Shown: positions 7,145 through 16,685, counted from the stretch's first letter. The stretch: DNA of 64,000 nucleotides from Dehalococcoides mccartyi (GCA_945865925.1 CAMBFG010000007.1:1-64000), one strand, 5' to 3'. Notes: generated by a model from the letters alone, not told the origin. Program-made: numbers and translations.

Positions 7145-7210
7145 CTAGAAGATCACCATCAGCAGCACGACGATGACCAGAAGAGTGACAATACCGCCGC
7201 CGATGTACAT
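7145..7210 (-). CDS. 21-residue single-span membrane peptide
   Basis: The 21-residue frame opens MYIGGGIVTLLVIVV and is almost entirely hydrophobic, enough for one membrane span. AGGA lies 8 nt before the ATG. It follows csbD by 54 bases on the same strand, so it is probably part of that transcript. Short peptides of this kind are often seen beside CsbD-like stress genes. No sequence-level function can be given. Confidence 0.5.
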   Translation of the reverse strand: MYIGGGIVTLLVIVVLLMVIF

Positions 7211-7264
7211 GAGTCGTTCCTGTCGATGTCGCCCCGGAGGGCTCGTTGGTCTCTGGTGGGCTCG

Positions 7265-7462
7265 TTAGCCCTTGAGCGAGTCGGCGGCCTTGTCGACCGC
7301 GTCCTTCGCATTGCCCATGGCGCCCTGCGCTGACCCCTTGGCCTGCTGCGCCTTGCCCTTGGCTTCCATCTCTTCGTTGTCCGTAGCCTTGCCGACAGCC
7401 TCACGGGCCGCGCCTGCGATCTCGTTGCCCTTGCCCATCGCCTTGTCTCGCTCGCCTGACAT
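7265..7462 (-). CDS. CsbD-like stress protein
   Basis: A 65-residue hydrophilic, Ala/Gly/Lys-rich protein. It shows the CsbD pattern of amphipathic helical stretches (GKGNEIAGAAREAVGKATDN, then KGKAQQAKGSAQGAMGNAKDAVDKAADSLKG split by short turns). CsbD proteins are induced by general stress in many bacteria; the molecular role is unclear. ATG 7462 has AAGGAG upstream. It is followed by a tiny membrane peptide. Confidence 0.88.
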   Translation of the reverse strand: MSGERDKAMGKGNEIAGAAREAVGKATDNEEMEAKGKAQQAKGSAQGAMGNAKDAVDKAADSLKG

Positions 7463-7643
7463 GAAGTGCTCCTTCGTGGGCCTCGGCACCGCCGGGACTC
7501 GTTTGCTGTCGTGAAGGACATGCTGCCATCGAGGGCGTCGCAATCGCGTCGTTGTGTGGGCGTGCGTGCATCACTCCCATCACATTCTGTGAGGAAGCAC
7601 GCTCAGCGAACCTGCGAGGGCCTCGGCCAGCGGTGGAGGTCGA

Positions 7644-8930
7644 CTACTGGAGGCGGCGGACGGAGCCCCAGGCGAGCACGAAGACGAGGAAGGCGACGGA
7701 TGCCATCGCCATGAACGCACCGATCCCGGTCTGGGCGCCCCAGGCGGAGATCGCGAAGGCCATCGGGAACGACCCGAACGCCTGGACACCGTGGGACATC
7801 TGGTTCACGGCCATCACCCGCCCTCGCATCTCGTTGCGCGTGACCTGGTGAAGCAGGGTGTTGTTCAGCGCCATCGCGACCGAGTGGAAGATCCCGGCTG
7901 TCGCGAGGATCGAGAGTGACAGGACGTAGTTCGAGGACGCCGAGAATCCGAGCAGGATGAGGGCGTAGGCGAGGAAGCCACCCAGCATCAGCAAGCCTCG
8001 GTTGCGGGCGCCGCCGACGTACGCGAGGGCAAACAGCCCGATGAGTGAGCCCCAGCCCATCATCGAGGACAGCATGCCGAAGCCCGCGTTCCCTCGATGC
8101 AGGACATCCTCCGAGACGATCTTGAGGAACGGGATGTACGGATAGATCAGCAGCGATGGGATCGTCGAGAGCACGATCAGGCCGAGGATGCGCTTGTCCT
8201 GCCAGGAGTACGTGAACCCCTCGCCGATCATGCGCCACGGTGAGACGGTCGAGGTGACTCGGGTCTGGCGAGTGACGTGGCTGATCTGGAGAGTGGCGAT
8301 GCTCGCGGCGACCTGAAGGCCCACCAGCATCACCAGCCCGGAGGCCACGCCCCACGCCGCCATCATGACGCCGAACGCGGAGGGTCCGAGGACACGCGAG
8401 ACGTTCTGCACCATCGAGTTCACCGCGACGGCGTTCGGGAGCGTCTCGTCCGTACTGACGTCGTAGACAAAGGCCTGGCGGGCAGGCTGGTTGATGGACT
8501 GCGCGAGGCCGCCACCGAAGGCGATGACGTACACATGCCAGACGTGGGCGAGGTCGAACAGCACCAGCGCGGCAAGGATGGCGGCGAGCACGGCATCGAG
8601 GAGGGTGGAGGCGACGATGATGCGGCGCCGAGGGAAGCGGTCTGAGAGGTAGCCGCCGTATGGGGCGATGAGCGTCCCCACGCCACCTCGGAAGGCGGCG
8701 ACGGCGCCGAGTTGGACGGCCGAGCCGGTCATCTCGTAAACGAGGGCGAAGAGGGCAAGTTGCTTCGCCCACTGCGCGAAACCAGCCGCGAGGGTGGAGA
8801 GCGTGAGGTAGCGGAAGTCGCGCAGCCGGAAGGACACGAAGATTTCGCTGGTCGAGGTCTTCGATCGCTTGGGTGGCGTCGCCCCGGGCGTCGCGTCAGA
8901 TGCAGATGTCGGTAGGCGGCCGGTAGCCAT
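7644..8930 (-). CDS. MFS transporter
   Basis: The 428-residue protein has about 11-12 hydrophobic spans and the MFS loop 2-3 motif in the form GGYLSDRFPRRR. The N-terminus has a Ser/Thr/Pro-rich cytoplasmic tail before FRLRDFRYLTLS. It resembles the MFS_3/enterobactin-exporter type (QSINQPARQAFVYDV, ANAVAVNSMVQN-like helix). Probably an exporter; substrate unknown. ATG 8930 was chosen because the longer frame upstream is not protein-like and GAGG precedes it. Confidence 0.88.
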   Translation of the reverse strand: MATGRLPTSASDATPGATPPKRSKTSTSEIFVSFRLRDFRYLTLSTLAAGFAQWAKQLALFALVYEMTGSAVQLGAVAAFRGGVGTLIAPYGGYLSDRFPRRRIIVASTLLDAVLAAILAALVLFDLAHVWHVYVIAFGGGLAQSINQPARQAFVYDVSTDETLPNAVAVNSMVQNVSRVLGPSAFGVMMAAWGVASGLVMLVGLQVAASIATLQISHVTRQTRVTSTVSPWRMIGEGFTYSWQDKRILGLIVLSTIPSLLIYPYIPFLKIVSEDVLHRGNAGFGMLSSMMGWGSLIGLFALAYVGGARNRGLLMLGGFLAYALILLGFSASSNYVLSLSILATAGIFHSVAMALNNTLLHQVTRNEMRGRVMAVNQMSHGVQAFGSFPMAFAISAWGAQTGIGAFMAMASVAFLVFVLAWGSVRRLQ

Positions 8931-9034
8931 GGCTTGCCTCGATTGCGGCGCACGATAGCACCTCGTGTCAGGGCCGTTCGGGCGGGTCGAGTAGGATCGG
9001 GCCGGCTCGGCAGATCGAGCGAAGGAGACCCCTC

Positions 9035-9937
9035 GTGCGCGCACTCATCGTCGATCCGAACATCGAGGGCAAACTCCGCCTCGGCGAGGCTCCCGAACCC
9101 GAACCGCGGCCCGACCAGGTGCTCGTTGCGGTCCAACACCTCTCGCTCAACTACGGCGACCTACGAGGTGCGCAGGCCCGTCCCGCCGGATTCATTCCCG
9201 GCTGGGACGCTTCCGGCACCGTCCTCCGCGCCGCCGCCAATGGCGCCGGCCCCGCCGCAGGCACTCGAGTCGTCACCACCATGAGCACCCAGGGCGGCTG
9301 GGCCGAACGGCGCGCCGTCGACCTCGACGAGCTCGCCGTCGTCCCCGCAGACATCGATCTCGGTGTCGCCTCCACGCTCCCGGTCGCAGGTGTCTCCGCG
9401 CTCCGTGCGCTTCGACGCTCCGGCGCGCTCCTCGGCCGGCGCGTCCTCGTCACCGGCGCATCGGGTGGCGTCGGCCGCTTCGCCGTCCAACTCGCGACGC
9501 TTGGTGGCGCGCACGTCATCGCCAGCGTCGGATCCACGGCACGTGGCGAAGGCCTTCGTGGACTGGGCGCCGCCGAGGTCGTCATTGGCCTCGAAGGTGT
9601 GGTGAGCCCGATCCACGTCGTGATCGACAGCGTGGGCGGGTCGCAACTGGTCAAGGTCTGGGGGCTCCTCGGCGAAGGCGGTGTCGTGCAGTGCATCGGC
9701 ACTACCTCGCAGGAACCCGCCGCCTTCCCCTCGCTTGTCGGCATGAAGCGCTCGATCGAGGCGTTCACGAAGGGCCCGCACTCCGGCGAGGACATCGCCT
9801 ACCTGATCACCCTGATGCAGGCCGGGCGCCTGCAGGTGGATGTTGGCTGGCGCGGCTCCTGGTCCCGCATCGCGGAGGCGGGCGCTGCCCTCTTCGGCCG
9901 GCAGGTCGCCGGCAAGGCCGTGCTGGACATCGACTGA
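9035..9937 (+). CDS. Zinc-independent alcohol dehydrogenase / quinone oxidoreductase family protein
   Basis: A 300-residue medium-chain dehydrogenase/reductase with a GroES-like N-terminal domain (LNYGDLRGA, IPGWDASGTVL) and a Rossmann domain with VTGASGGVGRFAVQLA for NADP(H). The short length and the lack of structural Cys ligands fit the quinone oxidoreductase branch. GTG start with AAGGAG at 7-nt spacing. Substrate unknown. Confidence 0.87.
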   Translation: MRALIVDPNIEGKLRLGEAPEPEPRPDQVLVAVQHLSLNYGDLRGAQARPAGFIPGWDASGTVLRAAANGAGPAAGTRVVTTMSTQGGWAERRAVDLDELAVVPADIDLGVASTLPVAGVSALRALRRSGALLGRRVLVTGASGGVGRFAVQLATLGGAHVIASVGSTARGEGLRGLGAAEVVIGLEGVVSPIHVVIDSVGGSQLVKVWGLLGEGGVVQCIGTTSQEPAAFPSLVGMKRSIEAFTKGPHSGEDIAYLITLMQAGRLQVDVGWRGSWSRIAEAGAALFGRQVAGKAVLDID

Positions 9938-10023
9938 TCGAGGGAATGGAACGCCCACGAGCGTCGTAGCGTTACAGAAGAGACACCGCCGCGCTGTATC
10001 TCGGGACCGAGGGAGATCTGACT

Positions 10024-10542
10024 GTGCGAACTGCCATCCGATTCCTGTACGCCACGGCGATCGCGCTGTTCCTGTCGCTGGCCATCGGCTTCGGCACCCT
10101 GACCTTCTACCCCGGCCCTGACCGTCCGGAGTACCCGATCGCGATCGAGCGCAAGGCGCCCCCCGCGCCGAATGCGACGCCTGACCCGCAAGAGACGGAA
10201 ACACTCCGCAAGTTCGACGAGGACAACCGGCAATTCGAGAAAGACCAGAAGGTCCACCATCGGAACGTCCTACTCCTGGTGACAGGTCTGTCGGCAGCGG
10301 CGCTGATGGTTGGCGTCGTCGCCTCAGGAGCCCTCGATGTCCTGCGCGCGGGAGTCATGCTCGGAGCGCTATTCAGCGTGCTGTGGGCGCTGATGTATGG
10401 CGCGAACTCGGCCGGGAAGGGCGCCATCTTCATCGCTGCGCTCGTGGTGCTGGTACTGCTCGCGGCGCTGAGTACCGACCGAGTGCGTGGGTGGCTCGGC
10501 CGTACGCTGCGCCTCGGCGCCGGGGAGGATCTGTTGCGGTAG
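10024..10542 (+). CDS. Membrane protein of unknown function (four predicted spans)
   Basis: A 172-residue protein. Span 1 (about residues 8-28) is followed by an extracytoplasmic Pro-rich, charged loop with a short coiled-coil stretch (ETLRKFDEDNRQFEKDQK). Three spans follow in the C-terminal half and a basic tail closes the protein. No family recognised. GTG start after GGGAGA. It stands alone between the dehydrogenase and the crotonase gene. Confidence 0.65.
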   Translation: MRTAIRFLYATAIALFLSLAIGFGTLTFYPGPDRPEYPIAIERKAPPAPNATPDPQETETLRKFDEDNRQFEKDQKVHHRNVLLLVTGLSAAALMVGVVASGALDVLRAGVMLGALFSVLWALMYGANSAGKGAIFIAALVVLVLLAALSTDRVRGWLGRTLRLGAGEDLLR

Positions 10543-10650
10543 GCGCTGCGAAGCCCCGCCACACGTCTCCCCGTCGAGCGCGCATACTGCCCGACGAAGC
10601 TAGCCCGACAGCCGTGAAGGCTGCGGCGAGGCACCGAGGGAGGCGCCGCG

Positions 10651-11466
10651 GTGGACTACCAGGATCTGCTGTTCCAGCGCGACGACGGCGTCGCACTCGT
10701 CACGCTCAACCGGCCGGATCGGCTCAACGCCATCAGCCCGCGGCTCGTCCACGAACTCCTCGATGTGGTCGAGTCCACCGAGCGCGACGACGCAACGCGA
10801 GTCGTCGTGATCACGGGAGCGGGACGCGGCTTCTGCGCGGGCGCCGACCTCGCCGCGACGCCCGAAGTTCGCGCCGCCGACGTGCAGATGGACGAGGCGG
10901 CCGGGTACCGGCGCATGCTCAAGGGCCCAATCGGGCACTGGGGTGTCCTCTATTCAGCGCTCGGCCACTACCCGAAGCCGATCATCGCCGCTGTCAACGG
11001 CGTCTCCGCGGGGGCGGTCCTCTCGCTCGCGCTCGCGGCAGACATCCGAGTCGCCTCGACGGCTGCGCGCTTCATCTCCGTGTTCGCGCGACGCGGCCTC
11101 GTCCCCGACACCGGGACGAGCTACCACCTCACTCAACTGATCGGCCGTGGTCGCGCCATCGAGATGATGCTCACGGGCGAGGAAGTCGATGCCGCCACCG
11201 CACACCAGTGGGGCCTCGTCAACCGGCTCGTCGAGCCGGACCGGCTGATGGACGAAGCGCTCGGCCTCGCGCGCAAACTGGCGAGCGGGCCGTCAGTCAC
11301 CATCGAACTGACGAAGCAACTCGTGAACGACCTGACGCGCGAGGGGCTGGACCGTCAGCTTCAGAACGAGGCGTGGGCTGGCACTCGGGTCGCCCTCTCT
11401 GACGACCAGGGCGAGGGCCGCCGCGCCTTCCTCGAGAACCGCCCGCCGCAGTGGACCGGCCGCTAG
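10651..11466 (+). CDS. Enoyl-CoA hydratase/isomerase (crotonase) family
   Basis: This 271-residue crotonase has VALVTLNRPDRLNAI, the oxyanion-hole segment ITGAGRGFCAGADLA and the second NGVSAGAVLSLALAADIR. The two hydratase glutamates are not evident: the usual GxxGG-type helix reads VNGVSAGAV and the region DTGTSYHLTQLIG replaces the PxxGG motif, so a strict hydratase role is uncertain. GTG start with GGGAGGCG upstream. One of three crotonase genes in the window, two of which flank MFS genes. Confidence 0.85.
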   Translation: MDYQDLLFQRDDGVALVTLNRPDRLNAISPRLVHELLDVVESTERDDATRVVVITGAGRGFCAGADLAATPEVRAADVQMDEAAGYRRMLKGPIGHWGVLYSALGHYPKPIIAAVNGVSAGAVLSLALAADIRVASTAARFISVFARRGLVPDTGTSYHLTQLIGRGRAIEMMLTGEEVDAATAHQWGLVNRLVEPDRLMDEALGLARKLASGPSVTIELTKQLVNDLTREGLDRQLQNEAWAGTRVALSDDQGEGRRAFLENRPPQWTGR

Positions 11467-11527
11467 GGCTCGACCGGGGCGCTGGACGCCCCGGCGTACA
11501 CTCCCGGCGCAGTGACCGAGGTGCGCG

Positions 11528-12862
11528 ATGGCGCTGCCAGGGAACACATCCACCGAGACGATCGAGAGGCCTGCGCGCCTCCCGCTACCGACGCAATTCC
11601 TTGGGCGGCAGTTCTACTACGGCTGGTACATCGTCGGTGTCGCCTTCGTCTCCTCGATGATGTCGATGGGCATCACCGCATACTCGATGGGCGTCTTCCT
11701 CAAGCCGATGACCGAGGAACTCGGTTGGTCGCGCACGGACATCTCCCTGGGACAGACGCTCACTACCTTCGTGACAGGACTCCTCGGCGTCGCGATTGGG
11801 CGACGCATGGACGTGCGCGGCGGGCGCGCCCTCATGGTGGGTGGCGCGATCATCGGCGGGACCGGATTCATCGCGTTGGGCCAGGTCCAAGAACTGTGGC
11901 AGTACTACCTCGTGCGGTCGGGACTCGTCGCGGTCGGTTCCATCGGCATGGGGAACCTCGTCGTCAACGTCACGCTCTCGAACTGGTTTGTGCGCAAGCG
12001 TGGGCGCGCGATCGCGTTCGGCGTGATGGGCACCTCGATGGCCGCTCTGCTGCTGCCGACGGTGGCCGACCGCATGATCGACGCATGGGGGTGGCGGGCA
12101 GCGTGGGCGGCGATCGGCGTCGCCGTGTGGGTCACGGTGATCCCGACGGCGCTGCTCGCGATGCGGCGACGGCCCGAGGACTTCGGGCTGCGACCGGACG
12201 GCGACGACGCACCGATCGAGGGCGCCCCGGTGTCGGCGCGAGTGGCCTCGGATGTGCGGTGGACGCGACAGGCGGCGGCGCGGACGAAGACGCTGTGGAT
12301 GCTCGTCGCGACGTTCGGATTCGCGAGTACCGGCATGGGGGCGCTGCTGTTGCACCTCATCCCCTACATGACGGACGCGGGATTCACGCGTGGCCAGGCG
12401 GCGGGCGCCTTCGGGATGATCGGTGTCTCCGGCCTGCTTTCGAAGCCGTTGTGGGGGATAGCCCTCGACCGATTCCCGATCCGCCGATGTGCCGCCGCGG
12501 AGTTCGGCCTGATGGCGTTGGGGCTCACACTGATCCTCGCATCGCACACGCTGGCGCCGCTCTACGGATCGATCTTCACGCTTGGCCTCGGCATCGGCGG
12601 CGTGGTGACGGTGCAGGAAGTGGTGTGGGCCGACTTCTTTGGCCGCCTCAGCCTCGGCACCGTGCGCAGCCTCGCGCAGCCGTTCACGATCGTGTCGAGC
12701 GCCGGTGGGCCGGTATTCGCCGGCTTCGCCTACGACCATTTCGGCTCGTACACGACGGCGTTCCACCTGTTCATCGCGACGTACTTGCTCGCCGCGATGA
12801 TGATCATGCTGACGCCCGCACCTGGCCGTCCTGCGTCGGCCGACCAGGCGCTTGCGGCCTAG
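11528..12862 (+). CDS. MFS transporter, oxalate/formate-antiporter-like (OFA/MCT) type
   Basis: A 444-residue, 12-span permease. YYGWYIVGVAFVSS at the N-terminus, SMGVFLKPMTEELGWSR, and RPEDFGLRPDGDD in the central loop are typical of monocarboxylate/OFA-type MFS proteins. Its stop overlaps the stop of the convergent crotonase gene by three bases. Very similar in architecture to the gene at 13816. Likely imports an organic acid; substrate not deducible. Confidence 0.88.
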   Translation: MALPGNTSTETIERPARLPLPTQFLGRQFYYGWYIVGVAFVSSMMSMGITAYSMGVFLKPMTEELGWSRTDISLGQTLTTFVTGLLGVAIGRRMDVRGGRALMVGGAIIGGTGFIALGQVQELWQYYLVRSGLVAVGSIGMGNLVVNVTLSNWFVRKRGRAIAFGVMGTSMAALLLPTVADRMIDAWGWRAAWAAIGVAVWVTVIPTALLAMRRRPEDFGLRPDGDDAPIEGAPVSARVASDVRWTRQAAARTKTLWMLVATFGFASTGMGALLLHLIPYMTDAGFTRGQAAGAFGMIGVSGLLSKPLWGIALDRFPIRRCAAAEFGLMALGLTLILASHTLAPLYGSIFTLGLGIGGVVTVQEVVWADFFGRLSLGTVRSLAQPFTIVSSAGGPVFAGFAYDHFGSYTTAFHLFIATYLLAAMMIMLTPAPGRPASADQALAA

Positions 12863-13689
12863 ACGCCCGAGGTGCCGGTGAGGCCGAAGCGGTCCCCCTT
12901 CAGCCCTCGTACCGCGAGGTCGACGGCAGCGAGGCGACGCTGGCCCTGCATGCGCGACTCGCCCTGCATATAGGAGCCCCACGCGACGTAGTCGCCGAGG
13001 ACGTCTTCGAGGTGGTTGCTGTAGCCCTGGATGTCCTGTGCCTTGTTCATCGCGACCTTCGAGATGCGCACGGTCATCGGGTGGTTCTCCGCGACGCGAC
13101 GGGCATAGGCGTACGTCTCGCGCTCGAGGTCTTCGAGGGGAAGGACGCGGTTGACGAAGCCGTAGTCGTGCGCCTCCTGCGCGGTGAGGAAGCGGCTTTC
13201 GAAGACGATCTCCTTCGCGCGCTTCACGCCGAGGTCCCACGGGACGGACATGTATTCGATGAAGCCGGGGAGGAACCTCGCGTCCTTCGCCGCGAAGACG
13301 AGGTCGAGGCACCCCGCCAACATCCAGCCGGCGTAGATGCAGTATCCCTCCACCATCGCGATGGTCGGCTTCGGGAAGTTCCGCCAGCGCAGCAGCAGGT
13401 CGAGGTTGTAGCGCTTGAACTGGTCGTAGCGGTCGAGGCCATCGACAGCGCCGAGGGACTCGCGGTACGCGGTGCCCTCGGGTGTGCCGAGGTCGTGGCC
13501 AGAGGAGAAGTTGCCGCCGGAGCCTCGGACGATGAGGACGCGGACGTCCTTGTCGTGTTCAGCCTGGTCGAAGGCGAGCCCGACTTCGTCGAGGAGGCGG
13601 TAAGACTGGGCGTTGCGGTACTGCGGCCGGTTGAGCCGGATCGTGGCGATAGGCCCTTCGACTTCGTAGGTGATGTCCTCGTACGCCAT
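12859..13689 (-). CDS. Enoyl-CoA hydratase/isomerase family
   Basis: A 276-residue crotonase with IATIRLNRPQYRNAQSY, the oxyanion-hole segment VRGSGGNFSSGHDLGTPEG and EGYCIYAGWMLAGCLDLVFA. The GHDL variant at the first oxyanion site is found in a distinct subgroup. It lies between two related OFA-type MFS genes in the opposite orientation, which suggests a small acyl-CoA/organic-acid catabolic island. ATG 13689 near GGAGGCACACC. Confidence 0.87.
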   Translation of the reverse strand: MAYEDITYEVEGPIATIRLNRPQYRNAQSYRLLDEVGLAFDQAEHDKDVRVLIVRGSGGNFSSGHDLGTPEGTAYRESLGAVDGLDRYDQFKRYNLDLLLRWRNFPKPTIAMVEGYCIYAGWMLAGCLDLVFAAKDARFLPGFIEYMSVPWDLGVKRAKEIVFESRFLTAQEAHDYGFVNRVLPLEDLERETYAYARRVAENHPMTVRISKVAMNKAQDIQGYSNHLEDVLGDYVAWGSYMQGESRMQGQRRLAAVDLAVRGLKGDRFGLTGTSGV

Positions 13690-13815
13690 GGTGTGCCTCC
13701 CGCGAATCTAGGTGTGCGCGGGCAGGGTACGACGGCGAGGGAAGGTGTGTAGAGAGCGTGGCTGAGGAGTACTGTTCGCCTGCGGTGGGTCGTGGCGTGC
13801 GAGGAGTCGGGGCAA

Positions 13816-15174
13816 ATGACAACGAAGCGCCCTCTCGGTGTTGAGTCATCCAAGTCGCAAGGTGGAGCACCGGTCAGCGGCGACCCAGGGCGTGCGGGCC
13901 GACCGCCGGCGCGACCTCGGCTGTACTACGGCTACTACATCGTGGGTGGGGCCCTGCTTGCCCAGCTGATTTCGACGGGGGCACAAAACTCGGTCGCGGG
14001 GGCGTTCATGTCTCCGATGACGAAGGACCTCGACTGGACACGTGCGGAGTACACCTACGGACTGACGGTGAGCCGCTTCGTCGCTGCGTTCGCCGGGATC
14101 TTCATCGGTGTCTGGGTGGACAAGTATGGCGGCCGGCGACTGATGTTTGCCGGTGCCATCCTGCTGTCACTCACCACATTCATGTCAGGATCGGTCACGG
14201 CAATTTGGCAGTGGGTGATCATCCGCGGCGTGGTGTTGACGCTGGGTGCCTCGATGGTGGGGAACCTCGTTGTCAACGTGACGGTGTCGAAATGGTGGGT
14301 GGAGAAGCGCGGCCGGATGATCGGGTTCGCCGCGATGGGAGTGTCGCTGGGTGGGGTGGTATTCCCGCCCGTATCCGCGTTGCTAATCGAGGAGTTCGGA
14401 TGGCGCACGGCGTGGCGCCTCCTCGCAGTGGTCTCGATCAGCCTCGTGATCCCTGTGTCGATGATCATGCGCCGCGCCCCGGAGGACTACGGGCTGTATC
14501 CGGACGGACGGAACGCGGAGGAGATGGAAGGCCGTGCCGGGGCGGTACAGGCGGCGGACTTCGCGAACTCGTTTACCCGGAGAGAGGCCCTACGGACTCC
14601 GGCGCTCTACCTGATTGTGCTCTCGTTCGGCCTCGGCGGCGTGGGGCTAGGGACGATGCTGCTTCAGACGCTGCCCTTCCTGACTGACCAGAACTACACG
14701 GTGGCGCAGGCGGCCTCATACACGAGCCTGATGTCGTTCGCTGCGCTGGTTTCCAAAGTCGGCTGGGGCTGGGCGGCCGATCGCGTCGCGCCGAATCGCC
14801 TGGCGGCGATGTCGTTCGTGCTGTCTGGCTGCTCGATCACGGGAGTGATCTTTGCCTCGGAGGCCCATGCGCTCATCCCGCTGGCGATTGCGTTTGTGGC
14901 GGTCGGCTGGGGCTTTGGCGGGCAGATCCCCTTGCAGGAGACGATCTGGGGGTCGTATTTCGGGCGGCGGTACCTCGGGTCAGTGCGGAGTGTGGCACTC
15001 CCGATCTCGCTGCTGATCGGCGCAGGCGCGCCGCTCTTCGTCTCCTGGTATTACGACACCGTGGGGAACTACCACGGGGTGTTCCTGGGGATTGGCGCGC
15101 TGTGGTTCGTGGCGGCAGGTATCGTGCTCATGGTGCGCCGTCCGACGAAGCCCGTTACGGCCGTGCTGGCATAG
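13816..15174 (+). CDS. MFS transporter, OFA/MCT type (second copy)
   Basis: This 452-residue, 12-span protein shares the layout of the 11528 gene: LYYGYYIVGGALLAQ, AFMSPMTKDLDWTRAEYTYG, and RAPEDYGLYPDGRNAEE in the loop after span 6. GAGGAG lies 9 nt before the ATG at 13816; a GTG at 13792 is an alternative start. The pair flanking a crotonase gene looks like a duplicated transporter. Confidence 0.88.
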   Translation: MTTKRPLGVESSKSQGGAPVSGDPGRAGRPPARPRLYYGYYIVGGALLAQLISTGAQNSVAGAFMSPMTKDLDWTRAEYTYGLTVSRFVAAFAGIFIGVWVDKYGGRRLMFAGAILLSLTTFMSGSVTAIWQWVIIRGVVLTLGASMVGNLVVNVTVSKWWVEKRGRMIGFAAMGVSLGGVVFPPVSALLIEEFGWRTAWRLLAVVSISLVIPVSMIMRRAPEDYGLYPDGRNAEEMEGRAGAVQAADFANSFTRREALRTPALYLIVLSFGLGGVGLGTMLLQTLPFLTDQNYTVAQAASYTSLMSFAALVSKVGWGWAADRVAPNRLAAMSFVLSGCSITGVIFASEAHALIPLAIAFVAVGWGFGGQIPLQETIWGSYFGRRYLGSVRSVALPISLLIGAGAPLFVSWYYDTVGNYHGVFLGIGALWFVAAGIVLMVRRPTKPVTAVLA

Positions 15175-15200
15175 CCGTCGCCGCGCAGGAGTCCTGACCC

Positions 15201-15701
15201 ATGAATGCTGAACTGATCGTGTTGCGCATCCTGCACGTCCTACCCGGTGTGATCTGGGTGGGTGGCGCCTCCCTCATGGCATGGGTGATCGAGCCTCAGC
15301 TCCGCGCCGCAGGGCCGCAGGTGCAAGGCCCCGCGATGAGCTCGATCGCCAAGAAGCTCACGCCCGTGCTGGTGGGCTCGGCTGCGCTGACGATCCTCGT
15401 CGGCTTCGCCCTCATCATGCGCACGCCAGGCCACGAGGCCTCTGACCTGTTCTCGACGTCGTGGGGCTGGGCGATTGGACTGGGGATGGTGCTTGGGATC
15501 GCGGCAGGCGGCATCGGCGGGACAGCCGGGGCCGAACTGAAGAAGATCGAGGCCCTCGGCGCGCAGATCAGCGGTGCGCCAACCCCCGCGCAGGCGACCG
15601 CAATGGCGGGGCACCAGGGGACGCTGCGCCGAAACAGCCGGATCGCCTCGATCCTCGGTCTTGTGGCGGTCGCGCTCATGGTCAGCGCGCGCTACATCTA
15701 A
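15201..15701 (+). CDS. Integral membrane protein, CopD/DUF2269-like
   Basis: A 166-residue, four-span protein. The N-terminal LRILHVLPGVIWVGGASLMAWVIEP, with a His in span 1 and a W-x-G-G turn, resembles CopD/DUF2269-type membrane proteins whose His residues often bind haem or metal. A stretch AELKKIEALGAQISG connects spans 3 and 4. It ends 3 bases before corA, so probably the same transcript. Function unknown. Confidence 0.65.
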   Translation: MNAELIVLRILHVLPGVIWVGGASLMAWVIEPQLRAAGPQVQGPAMSSIAKKLTPVLVGSAALTILVGFALIMRTPGHEASDLFSTSWGWAIGLGMVLGIAAGGIGGTAGAELKKIEALGAQISGAPTPAQATAMAGHQGTLRRNSRIASILGLVAVALMVSARYI

Positions 15702-15704
15702 CCG

Positions 15705-16679
15705 ATGCTGACGATCCGCGTACGCCGCCCGGATGGGACGTTCGCCCTCGACGTGCCGTTCGAGGAGGGCGTGGCGCTGCTCGCCGATCCCGAGGCGCTG
15801 GTCTGGTTCGACCTCGAGGAAGACTCGTCCGAGTCCGGCGCGGAGATTGAGCGAGTCGGGGCAGCGCTCGCGCTCAACCACCTGACCGTGGAAGACCTCA
15901 CACACAAGGGGCAGCGCGGGAAGTTCGAACAGTTCCCTGGCTACTCGGTCCTGGTGATGCACGGCTTCGGCTATCAACGAGACGTGCCACGCCTGGACGA
16001 GTACGAACTCGACCTCGCGATCGGTACGAACTGGGTGCTCACCGGGCGCGATCCGAAGCTTGTGTGCCTGACGCCGAATGCGGGCCTCGATGCCCATCTG
16101 TCGACGATGATGGGATCGACCGCGGACTTCCTGCTCTACGCAATCGCCGACCGCCTCGTGGACTCGATGTTCCCGGTCCTCGACGAGATGCTCGACGACG
16201 TCGACGACATCGAGGGTCGCGTGGTGGCTGACGACACCAACGGCCTGCTCGAGCGGATCTTCGCGATGAAGCGGAACGGGGTGACCTTGCGGAAGGTCGT
16301 CTCGCCTCACCTCGAGATCTTCACGCGGCTGACGTCACCCGCGTACGCGGTGGTGAAGCCGGAGCACGTGATCTACTTCCGCGACGTGCATGACCACTTG
16401 ATCCGCGTCTTCGAGGTCGTGGACTCATACCGCGAGTTGATGACCGGCGCGCTGGAGGTGCATCTGTCGACGGTGAACAACCGCCTGAGCGATGTGATGA
16501 AGCGACTGACGGTGCTCACCGCGATGTTCCTCCCGCTGACGTTCGTCACGGGCGCATTCGGCATGAACATGGTGGAGTCGCCGGTCTGGACAGACCCCGC
16601 GTTCTGGATCATCGGGGTCGGCATGCTCGGGATCGCCGCCAGTCAGTGGGTGTTCTTCCGGCTCAAGGGCTGGGCGTAG
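15705..16679 (+). CDS. corA: CorA-family Mg2+/Co2+ transporter
   Basis: The 324-residue protein has a large cytoplasmic funnel domain and two C-terminal spans separated by the signature GMN loop (GAFGMNMVESP). LFLPLTFVTGAF-like span 1 entry and the long stalk helix (ERIFAMKRNGVTLRKVVSPH) fit CorA. The pore is a homopentamer in the cytoplasmic membrane. Follows the small membrane protein gene by 3 bases. Confidence 0.95.
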   Translation: MLTIRVRRPDGTFALDVPFEEGVALLADPEALVWFDLEEDSSESGAEIERVGAALALNHLTVEDLTHKGQRGKFEQFPGYSVLVMHGFGYQRDVPRLDEYELDLAIGTNWVLTGRDPKLVCLTPNAGLDAHLSTMMGSTADFLLYAIADRLVDSMFPVLDEMLDDVDDIEGRVVADDTNGLLERIFAMKRNGVTLRKVVSPHLEIFTRLTSPAYAVVKPEHVIYFRDVHDHLIRVFEVVDSYRELMTGALEVHLSTVNNRLSDVMKRLTVLTAMFLPLTFVTGAFGMNMVESPVWTDPAFWIIGVGMLGIAASQWVFFRLKGWA

Positions 16680-16685
16680 TCGCCA

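Noticed and set aside
11585-13312. 575-codon antisense frame over the MFS and crotonase genes
   Set aside because: It crosses two well-supported genes and its translation is Arg/His/Pro-rich without domains.
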